A DNA stretch of 64,000 nt from Xestospongia bergquistia (taxonomy: Eukaryota > Porifera > Demospongiae > Haplosclerida > Petrosiidae). The notes below the pieces were generated by a model. That model was not told the origin of the DNA, ran no database searches, and saw only the letters and a program-made list of their open reading frames with translations. The position numbers were made by a program, and so were the translations under genes. Positions 51,985-61,665 of the stretch are shown here, one piece after another; position 1 is the stretch's first letter; every line of letters begins with the position of its first letter. The stretch spans positions 2,651,001-2,715,000 of the forward strand of contig OZ014411.1 of assembly GCA_963965975.1 (NCBI GenBank), written 5' to 3'.

Positions 51985-53647
51985 TTTAAAAGAGGTGTGT
52001 CATTAATGAATAATGATTTTCAATTAACTCGTTGTAATGAATAACGATAATATAGCATAGCGTTTACTGGAACAATAACTCTTGGACAAACATAACAAAA
52101 CATGACGCTTAGAGTGAACATTGGGAAAGATTCTGATGATAGCACCAGTCTGGACAAGTTAATCGTGATATCCTCACTTCTTAAGAAATACGTACTAAAC
52201 TATTGGAAAATGTTTAGTTAATAGGAGACAAGAAGACTGTATGACAGATCATATTGAACATGTAACAGAGTACCCGAAAGATGTGGTAGCATAAGGTTTA
52301 TTCCAGTAAACAACCCTATACACTTTAGTTTACATAGTAAGAAGACAATCAAGGTGAACTTTGGACTAATGTACACAGAGGCTGTATAAATTAAGCTGTT
52401 AACTTGAACCAATCCTTTCATAAGAATGTCAGCTTAATTGAAAAGTTGTAAAATAATATAATAAAGTCTATTAAATAAGAAAAGGATTTATGAACCATTC
52501 TTATTTACTTGTCATCGTAAATAAATATAAAGTACTCAATAAAGTTTAGTTAAGTTCATTTCATGAATGAAAACATTATATAACTCTAATATAGATTATG
52601 AATTTTATGTACTTGATATTACTGGTATCAATTGATGGTATTACTGGTATCAATTGATGGTGGACATCGAGTCTAGACTTCATCTATTACCTGTGTAAGC
52701 TGTGATAAGTGTCATACTTTGTGGTTCACTCAATGACCTAATTGTAATATATATAATATATACATAAACTTGAATTACAGACTAACAAGGTCTTCTTATT
52801 TATTGTGCTAGTGATACTGAGTAACAACTGTATTTCATGCTACACCAAACCCAACTAATCCTTTATTCAGGACTATATTCTTCTTAGTAATATACAACAT
52901 ATTGTATACATATACCTAAAGGATGTGGTACAATATATAATATAGTATTGGTTAGTGATCATGAAATAAAAAGGAAATTAATGGCCATTATTATACTATG
53001 CATCACATATTTTGTAAACTTTGTAATTAAAAAATTTATAAAAATGTGGTTGATATAGATGTATGTGTGATATAGATGTGTTATGGCCAACTGTAAGTTG
53101 TATTCTCTGATGACCTGAGGGTCTCAAAGGGTTAACATTGTTTATGTTACTATAGCATACTGTACTTTAGTAAAGGATTAACAACGCCAGACTAAGCTAT
53201 AACTATATTTAGACACCTATCAACTTTTCTATCCACATTTCTTAAACTTTCTAATTATGGCAAAACATATTTGTCTAATGTTCTTTTTTGCCTTGATACA
53301 ATAAAATTTAAAAATGATGTCAGAACCCAGTATCTGCAGCTGCTAATGTCAGTACAGTATCTACTATCTAGATTTTGTGTGTTGTGATGTCACTTTATCA
53401 AGTTCTCAGCTCTTGTTGGCACTTTGAATGTCTTTGGTATCATGTCACAATTCTTCATTGTTATATTGACTCGGTTATAGCAATGACTTCTTGTAACATA
53501 TTAACAATGTTTAAAAGCACATGAAAGCAAAGGTACTTATATTTTCATAACATGCTAGTCTCTAACCTATGTCTATATAACTAGTACTAATTGTCACGTA
53601 GTTAAGTTGTAATACAAAGTTGTCACCACATTGTTTTACTTTAATGG
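51985..53647. repeat. Segmental duplication, BLOC1S2 flank joined to Cys-rich gene flank
   Basis: It matches 25171 onward, then 37430-38090. A short 24-bp direct repeat (ATTACTGGTATCAATTGATGG) is doubled at about 52619-52660. It is interrupted at 53652 by the LTR retrotransposon. No gene is seen. Confidence 0.8.
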
Positions 53648-53652
53648 GTAAG

Positions 53653-53735
53653 TGTACTATATTGAGACTTATTATGTTGTGTTAGGTATGCATGGTAATT
53701 GATTGTTTTAAATTGTGACGTCATTGATACATTTC

Positions 53736-53794
<59 letters not shown>

Positions 53795-53874
53795 TTATGC
53801 CATTGTTGTACAGATTAAAGATTATTCAATTCAGTGAAATACCTAAGGCAGTCGTGCTAGACGGAGTTACTACA
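53653..53874 (+). repeat. 5' LTR
   Basis: It starts TGTACTATATTG and ends GAGTTACTACA. It contains a (TG)n(TA)n microsatellite at about 53735-53791. The terminal 61 bp recur at the 3' end of the element. Confidence 0.88.
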
Positions 53875-53900
53875 ACTGGCAACGAGGCTGGGATACTAAG

Positions 53901-54641
53901 ATGGCTCAACCTCAGCACGGCTACAAACCTGTAGTGTTCGGGCAGTTGGATGCATTTGACCCATAGTCAGATAACGTCGTGGCTTACCTTGAGCGGGTTG
54001 ATCTTTTCTTCACCGCAAACGATATAGGACCTGACAAGCAAGTCTCAGTGTTCATAACTGTTGTAGGGAGCAGGAACTACACTCTGATTAAGAGTATCAC
54101 AACACCTACATTGCCACAGGAAAAGTCTTATGAGGATCTCAAGGCTGTGTTGCTGGCTCACTTCCGACCTAAACCTCCATTGATCGCGGAGCGATTCCAT
54201 TTCTATCAGTGCAACCAAGCAGCTGGTGAGTCAGTACATGATTTTCTAGCAGACTTAAGACGTCTAGCTATCACTTGTGAATTTGAAGATTTTCTCGATC
54301 AAGGCCTTCGCGACCGCTTTGTGAGTGGGTTGAGAGCTGAGGGTAAGCAGAAAAGACTGTTAACCGAACCTGATCTCAACATCGCTCGAGCTCTGGAGCT
54401 TGCTCGGAGTATTGAAGCTGCTGCATCAGAGACAAAGAGATTCAAAGACCCAAGCAGCATTGCTTGCACCTCAGGCAAAGTCCTCAATGTTTCGAAAAAT
54501 CCAGCCTATCAGGCGGATCTTCTTGTCATAGATGTGGGCGCCACGACCATGAGGGACGGACATGCAAGTACTGGCAAGCCAAAGAAAATTCCAGATTATA
54601 ATATAGAAGTGGAAAGAAGAGCTGGAAAACAAATGTGGTGA
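53901..54641 (+). pseudogene. Retrotransposon gag
   Basis: The natural start is probably the ATG at 53901 (MAQPQHGYKPVVFGQLDAFD). A TAG at 53964-53966 interrupts it; the frame then stays open from 53979. The capsid-like region has the Ty3/gypsy pattern YLERVDLFF and LLAHFRPKP. A CX2CX4HX4C zinc knuckle (CHRCGRHDHEGRTC, from 54524) lies in a different frame, so there is a frameshift between capsid and nucleocapsid parts. Confidence 0.82.
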
Positions 54642-55015
54642 ATGAAGATTTAAGGGTTGCTAACACTGATGGTGAGTTAGCAATGCATGCACTTACCATA
54701 GGTAACCCCTCTGTTAAACCTATTCGAGTAGACCTGGAGGTCTCTGGTAGGAAGCTGACCTTGGATGTAGACACTGGGGCAGCTGTATCTATCTTATCAG
54801 AGAAGATTTCTCAACAGTTGTTTTCAGGAGTTAAGTTTAAGCCTTCGTCATTGCTGCTGAAAACGTATATGGGAGAACGCATGGAGATATTGGGAACACT
54901 GGCTGTTAAAGTGAGTTATCTGTCACAAGACCAATTTGACTTGAAACTGGTAGTTGTTTGTGGTGATGGTCCTTGCCTCATGGGCAGAGAGACTGGTTAC
55001 AACCCATTCATTTAG
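54635..55015 (+). pseudogene. Retrotransposon aspartic protease
   Basis: The catalytic motif LDVDTGAAVSIL is at residues 44-55 of the open frame, with a downstream LMGRETG flap/C-terminal motif, as in retropepsins. It is out of frame with the following RT. Confidence 0.8.
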
Positions 55016-55137
55016 ACTGGTTATCAATTGTTGTTGTATCACAAGGAGCCTCAACTAGGGCAGTGCAGGCTGTCCTAGACAATTACCAAGATGTCTTCAC
55101 CAGTGGGTTAGGAACTATTTACCCCGTTTAAACAACA

Positions 55138-56148
55138 TTGTTTGTTGTCAAGGATGCCAAACCTTGGTTCCATAGGGCTCGACCTGTTCCTTTTGCCTTG
55201 AAGGGTCACATAGAGGAAGCACTCGACCAATTAGAAGCAGACAGTGTTCTGGAAAACGTTACTCACAGTGATTGGGCAGCACCGATCGTGACTGTTGCTA
55301 AAAGAGATGGTAGTATCAGAGTGTGCGGAGACTATAAAGTCACCGTTAATCCAGTGCTAGATGTGGATAAGTACCCACTACCTCGACGAGAGGATATTTT
55401 TGCTACTCTCACTGGTAGCAAGAGGTTCAGTACACTTGATTTGTCTCATGCTTACAATCAGCTAATCTTGGATGAAGAGTCCAGGAAGTATGTTGTTGTG
55501 AACACTCATCGTGGTCTCTACCGTTATACCAGACTTCCATTCGGTATAGCTTCTGCTCCTGACCTATTCCAACGTGTCATGGACGAAATCCTCCAAGGAA
55601 TGGAGAAAGTAACATGTTATTTAGATGATATTCTTATTACAGGTACCTCTAATAAGGAACACCTAAAGAATTTGTCAGAAGTACTGCAGAGACTTCAGAA
55701 CCATGGAGTACATCTCAAGTTAGAAAAGTGTCGCTCTATGGTGGACAGTGTTGAGTGTTTGGGTCACTGAGTGGACTCAAAAAGACTTCATACAACAGAT
55801 AGCAAGTTGAAAGCTATTGTTGATGCACCTCCACCTAGGAATGCACAGGAACTTTGAGCATTTCTAGGACTCCTTAACTATTATGGTCGATTTATCCCAA
55901 ATCGAGCTAGTCTGACTCAGCCATTGAACAGTTTACTGTGTAAAGATGCTCGTTGGAAATGGACTAAAGATTGTGCAAAAGCCTTCCAATACATCAAGGA
56001 TATTCTGGTATCTTCCACTTTTGTTACCCATTATAATCCTAGTTTACCCCTTAGGTTAGCAGCTGACACTTCTCCTTACGGACTCGGAACTGTAATCTCT
56101 CATGTAATGGAGGATGGACAAGAACAACCTATTGCCTTCGCATCACAA
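55138..56148 (+). pseudogene. Retrotransposon reverse transcriptase and partial RNase H
   Basis: RT motifs are in order: the SDWAAPIVTVAKRDGSIR block, STLDLSHAYNQL, LPFGIASAPDLFQRVM, and the catalytic YLDD at about 55618-55629. In-frame TGA codons at 55768-55770 and 55855-55857 interrupt the RT/RNase H connection (LGH*VDS and EL*AFLGLLNYYGRF). The RNase H start (LRLAADTSPYGLGTVISHV) is present and is cut off at the junction with the LTR remnant. Confidence 0.88.
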
Positions 56149-56209
56149 ATTAAAGATTATTCAATTCAGTGAAATACCTAAGGTAGTCGTGCTAGACGGA
56201 GTTACTACA
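56149..56209 (+). repeat. 3' LTR remnant
   Basis: 61 bp identical, apart from one C/T change, to the end of the 5' LTR, followed directly by the GTAAG target duplicate and by genomic flank that matches 38098 onward. Confidence 0.9.
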
Positions 56210-56214
56210 GTAAG

Positions 56215-56419
56215 CACCAAAAATATTAGCACTGATATCTTGCTTTATTCGCCTAGACAAATTATAAGAGCAATACATTTGATGGAGGAATACTAGACGT
56301 TTTTGTACACGCCCATACGTTAACAAATGCGCAATAAATAGTCAGTACGTAAAAGTTTTGCTTCTTAAGCCAAGAACAGTTATCGGAAATCAGTTCCTGC
56401 AAACATCTGAGGAGCAATT
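56215..56419 (+). promoter_or_regulatory. Proximal upstream region of the second intact Cys-rich gene
   Basis: It is colinear with 38098-38342, but about 40 bp shorter, and the GCGCATGCGC palindrome is reduced to a half-site. The TTGCTTCTTAAGCCAAGAAC block and the sequence just before the ATG are conserved. The LTR element lies immediately upstream, 206 bp from the start codon. Confidence 0.55.
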
Positions 56420-57142
56420 ATGGGTCCCTATTACTTTGTTTTCCTTGTTATTGTTTTGGTTACTACATATAGTAAAGTCGCTAATGCGAAAGTAACCAAA
56501 ACGAACCTCAAGTTATTGATTAACAAAGAAGTCACAAACAACGAAATTATAAGAAGTACTCATCAAAGTCGTCAACAGAGCTGTTCAACAATTTTTAATA
56601 ACTATCCCTCAGACTGCAATCGTGGTAACTTACTAGTTTATAACGTGACAGTCGTTGATCCTAGTATATTTGCTTCACTCGGTATTTCTGATATCAACAG
56701 CGCTTATACTCAGTTTTGCGTGGCAAAATGTATGGATCCTATATTCAAGTATGTCCGTTGTGTTGATTTATCAACCAGTTGGTTAACTTACACCAACAAT
56801 ATAATCAGACGTGGTATTTGTGGAAAAGAAGGCAGTGATTTCTGTGTGGCTCTCTACATGCGTCGTTACTCTGGTGACAAGTATTTTATTAATCGATTGA
56901 CAAGTGCTTGTCCATTTACGACTGCTGGAGTAGATTGCACGAGAGCCAGTTCTACTTGCTTGCAGTATCTGTCTGACATCAACCAGAAAGTGGGATGTTG
57001 TACTTCACCATTTTTAGGAGATCTCAGTTCCTGTAACCTTGACGTTGACGATCCATGTGAGTCAGTCTTGTCAGGTTTTGGAGTTGTTTCTCCAGCTGTT
57101 TTTGCTCTCCTTTTTGCAATACTTGCTGCCATTTTTGTGTAG
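56420..57142 (+). CDS. Secreted Cys-rich protein with GPI-anchor-like C-terminus (paralogue)
   Basis: 240 codons, single exon, same length as the gene at 38343, with about 15 amino-acid differences, mostly in the first 80 residues and none at a Cys. Signal peptide, all 14 Cys, the NVT site and the hydrophobic C-terminus are kept. Its upstream region is altered by the nearby LTR insertion and by loss of half the NRF1-type site, so its expression may differ from that of its twin. Confidence 0.85.
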   Translation: MGPYYFVFLVIVLVTTYSKVANAKVTKTNLKLLINKEVTNNEIIRSTHQSRQQSCSTIFNNYPSDCNRGNLLVYNVTVVDPSIFASLGISDINSAYTQFCVAKCMDPIFKYVRCVDLSTSWLTYTNNIIRRGICGKEGSDFCVALYMRRYSGDKYFINRLTSACPFTTAGVDCTRASSTCLQYLSDINQKVGCCTSPFLGDLSSCNLDVDDPCESVLSGFGVVSPAVFALLFAILAAIFV

Positions 57143-58904
57143 AATTGATGAACATTATTATGTAGCGTTTTTCAAGAGTCTACATTAATAAGCCTTTTGT
57201 TTAGTTTTTTATTTTGTATATTTTTGTATTAATATAGTATAACTAGGCTATACCATTTGCTGCATTTTGATTTTGTTCAATTTGCTATAATTATAATGAA
57301 AAAATTACACTCAAATTAAGCACAGAAAGAGCTCTCACAGACACTATCAGATATTAGCAGTGTAAATGGCAAAGACTTCACTGTGACAATTAATATGTCA
57401 TTTTAACAACTAATTTGTAGCTTAAATGGATTAATTGCTATGGAATATAGAATATATGTAATAAGGTATTGACAGGACACATTTACATGTTGTTCTATTT
57501 TGTTAGACTGACGAGTGCTTCATATTAAAGCATTCATATTCAAGTATTATAAATTTTTGACTACTCAGAATTACAAGATTGACTGTAGGACGACAACTAT
57601 AAAGAAATAATAGTTTTATTTACTAATACATTATGAAATTTATAGTTATGTAGCTATATAATAACAATAGGTAATACATTAGTAACGAAAGCAATATTAA
57701 GCTTATTTTTCAACAAAAATAGTTTTACATAACCTAATAAATGGTTAAATCAACCAATCAGTTTTTACAGTGGTACAAAAGTAGTGATTTCCCTGAAGTA
57801 AGTGTATAAATTTTTTATTAAGAAAATCAATTTTTGGACTTTAAATTCACATGACTTTTTATTAGTACTTGGTACAAACCTACATAGACAAAAGGTTCTA
57901 TATGAACTGCAAATGTGTACAAATATGATTATGTTTGCGGTTTGACATAACAGTAACTCTCTTTACTACTACTTTTCTTTTTGTAGTTATTAATCACATT
58001 GAAACCAATGATTCTAAAATTTCTCAACTTTCTGGCCTTCAAGACAAATAGTAGAGAAAGGAGTGGAAACATGTGAGTTCAGTAAGCAAACCAATACCAC
58101 AATAAATGGAAGGAAAGCTCAGACAATGTAAGTTTTAACTGTCATTATAAACCTTAACTATCACTTGTACAAGATCAGCTCAAGTATTATAAATGTTTGA
58201 CTACTCAGAATTCAAGATAGTGTACAGGACAATTCCTACAAAGAAACATTATGAGGATTCTGATGAACTTTTTCCTGAGGAAACAACTCAACTAGATAAA
58301 CAACTCAATTGTATAAAATGTAGCCAGTGAGATGGAATTTGGATAATCAGTTATTAACCTGAACTACTCAGAAGAAGGTCAGCCTGATGAAAAAGGACTC
58401 ATGACACAAACTTAATTAACTAAAGAATGGAAAGTCAAATTAATTGAGTTAGTATTCTAAGTATTAGTGTAGTGTTTATCATAAGTCATTTTCTATGAAC
58501 AATGTATCCCTATAGTTATTATAACCTTTATAGAGAACTAATTATGGTATTTGACTTTCAAGCTAACTACAAGTGTTTGATCTGTATATTCAAACCTCAA
58601 TTCTCAAAGGTTTATGATAACAATTCCATGCCATAGTTCCTCCTTTTTCTCAGTCAGCTATGTTATAGGATGTAACTAGCGGGTTACCAAACAGGTTTCT
58701 TGAAATTTAATATCAAGAAAGGTCATGATGATATATAAAGCATTATAGTGAGTTTGAAGACACCTGTTGTATTGTTAACAAACACAATTTTCTTAAGCCT
58801 GATTTATATTAGTTTGTCATTAATTTTAATATAGACATTGGTACCTTTGAGGGGAATATTTACTTTCTGCTAAATGCTGTCTGAACTAAGACGTGCTATC
58901 TTTT
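57143..58904. repeat. Downstream flank and decayed repeat units
   Basis: 57143-57400 matches 39066-39330. 57600-58160 matches 40600-41150. 58200-58850 matches 32580-33230 and 41215-41720. Exon remnants at about 57985 and 58215 carry stops. No intact gene is seen. Confidence 0.7.
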
Positions 58905-59502
58905 TTTTGAAAGTCATTTTCTATGAACTTAGCAGTGTATTCCTATAGTTATTATAACCTTTATATAGAAACTAAGTATATTAATTGACTATTTTTTCTT
59001 CTTACTAGCTACAAGTATTTGTGCTATATATTCATACATCAATTCTCAAAAGTTTATAATAACAGTTCCATGACATAGCTCCTCCTTTTCTAAGTCAGGT
59101 ATGTTATAGGATGTAACTAGTGGCTTACCAAACAGGTTTTTTTTGATGTCAAGAAGGGTCAAGAATGATATAAGGTGAGTTAGAACACACATTGCATTAT
59201 CAACAAAGACAATTCTATTAAGGTCAAATTATCATTAATTTAAATGTAGACACTGGTTATTTGAGGGCAATGTACATAAGTGCTTTCTGAACTATGAATG
59301 TTTTATGATTTCTCCAGTGACATATATTTCATATTAAATATATGTCTTGATAAACAGTCAATGATAAACATATTAGCATCAACTAACCTGCCATTACAGT
59401 GGTTAAATTAAGAATATCAACAGCAATTTCTCACATGTAAGAATTAGTTTTGTAGCTATTCTGTAAAATGTGATGCTTGTATATCTTACTAAATGATACA
59501 CA

Positions 59503-59547
<45 letters not shown>

Positions 59548-61620
59548 AGCATATATATATATATATATATAGGCTGTGTTATATATACTAAAGTATCTAA
59601 GTCTGTTAAAGAGTGCTCGATATCGTTTAGACAGAGCGGGTTAGAACAGACGGTTGTGTGAATATATAATATAATATATGGACACAACCAGACATAGATG
59701 TATCTGTTACAATGTTTTTTATTAAGAATTATATATATATACACAGATATTTATATATATCTCATACATGTACATGTATTATGATCTATTTCATTGAAGT
59801 GCCTTTATAAGGTCACAACTGTTAGCGCATTTTTAACTTGAGGTCAATAATCATAACATTCTATTTTGCAGGCTTATCGAACGATCACACCACTTTCCTC
59901 TTATTACTTAGTATAAACTGTTAAAAGTGTTGTGTCATATGTGATGTCTATAGTGATTTCCCTGAAGTATATATATTAGTACTATCGTGAGAAAATCAAT
60001 TTTGTATTTATATTCACATGTTCTCAATGAGTACATGGTACAAAATCTCAGAGACAAAGGTCTGCTTGATCTGATAATGTAGACATTTTTAATGTTTGCA
60101 CTTTGAGATTACTTTATATAAAAGTAATTTTCTTTACTAATGCTTATTTCTTTCTTGTAGTGACATGTATTGTTTGTTCACATTAAAGCCAACAAGTCTA
60201 ATATTATTATACTTGTGGTCTTTTAGACACAGAATTGACAAAGGACTAGAAAAAAACTACATAATAACATGAAATATGAAATAAGAAGAAACAAGTGAAC
60301 CTTCACTTCAAGTAAACTAATGTATATAGAAAGAAGCCAGACTAGGTGAACTTTCATGGACAATAACCTGAACTAATCTGATTTAATTACTGAGAATGTT
60401 ATTATAATCATAAAATATTCAATAGTCTCTACTAATTTCATTAAGATCAATAAAGTTTATGAACATTAGGTAAATATATTCAAAAGCGTGTATTTGCTGT
60501 ATCACAATACTTTACACCTTTATTGATCACCTGGTCTGCCAGTACTGTTCCATCCAATGTAAACAATCTCAAATTCAATTGTACCGATTCCACCTGCTCT
60601 TCATTCTCTTAGCACCCTCTCCACCTTCTTTTATATTTTATACCAATTCATAATGTTATTAGTCCTCTTCACTGTTCTAAGTGTTAGTAATCATCATACT
60701 GGGCCTCGTTAAGATCTGTTGAACCATCCCACTGGGATACTTTGACAGCCTCTTCACCATCTTACTTTGCCAGCTCAATACCACACTATTCAACTCTACT
60801 TCCTTATCATCATCTACAATGTCCTATTGCTGACAATTGTATTGGACATATCTATTGTACTGGGAGTTTTTGTCACTATTATTGCATTGTCATTCCACTT
60901 GGCCTCAGTACCATCCATCCATCCATCATGTTGTTAATACTAAAAATTCAAGTGAGCATCATCTTGTTCCTAACCATGCTGCTTTACCTAAATATCATAG
61001 AACAAAATCTATGGGCACATGTACTAATGAGGGCAATGTCGACAACTTACAGAGAACACAAAGGATAAGGAAATGTGACTACTATCAAGATTAAAGAGAT
61101 ATACCATGCAACAGATGCAACAACTGTATATAATGATAAATGAGGATGAAGTAAAGGTGATATAGTAATAAGCAAATTTTCTAGACATGGACAATTCACT
61201 GTTAGAATTAGTTGGCTGTTTAACCCATTCAGTTACATATATGACAAAAATACATTTAAATTAAATGTGTTGACAGCAACTTACTATGGAATTGACATTT
61301 CATGTACTTCAAAAATGACTTCTTAGAAAGGACATGTATGTGGTATGTAGGACACCTGTTATAAATTCCATAGGGACAGGCCTCACACATATCAAAATTA
61401 TCTCTAATTATTTACTAACTATTGTTGGAAGACATTCTTTTGATTAAGTAATGACAGATTAACTCAGAAATATGATGAGAATTACAAAATATTGAAAATA
61501 TCAACTGTAATGTGCCAATATAAACATGACGTCTTCAATGTTCAATAGTACTTTAATAAGAGACTATAGCAAAAACATGATTTTTTGGCAATAATTTGCC
61601 TGGTTTAAAAGACAGTATGC
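58905..61620. repeat. Third copy of the tandemly duplicated unit
   Basis: Colinear with 45645-48310. At about 59570-59665 it carries roughly 90 bp absent from the other two copies, beginning AGGCTGTGTTATATATAC and ending near ACAGACGGTTGTGTG. It contains a membrane-protein exon remnant (60742-61094). Confidence 0.85.
60742..61094 (+). pseudogene. Decayed membrane-protein exon, copy 4
   Basis: Very similar to 47445-47794. The hydrophobic LLILKIQVSIILFLTMLLYL and the tail ending LQRTQRIRKCDYYQD are again in different frames, so the frameshift predates this duplication. Confidence 0.45.
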
Positions 61621-61665
61621 CATGACAAAATAAAATAACTTAAGGGACTGTATTAAATTACAAGT

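Larger units (their letters stand above)
53653..56209 (+). mobile_element. Ty3/gypsy-type LTR retrotransposon, 3' truncated
   Basis: It is flanked by a 5-bp target duplication GTAAG (53648-53652 and 56210-56214). The 5' LTR is 53653-53874 (222 bp, TG...CA). The putative primer-binding site starts at 53877 (TGGCAACGAGG). Gag, protease, RT and part of RNase H follow in that order. The element then jumps at 56149 to the last 61 bp of the 3' LTR (one difference from the 5' LTR copy at 53814-53874). The rest of RNase H, integrase and most of the 3' LTR are missing. The empty site is preserved near 38090. Several stops and frame changes make it inactive. Confidence 0.93.

Noticed and set aside
59590-59660. 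Possible tRNA in the unit-3-specific segment
   Set aside because: No GGTTCRA T-loop, no paired acceptor ends.
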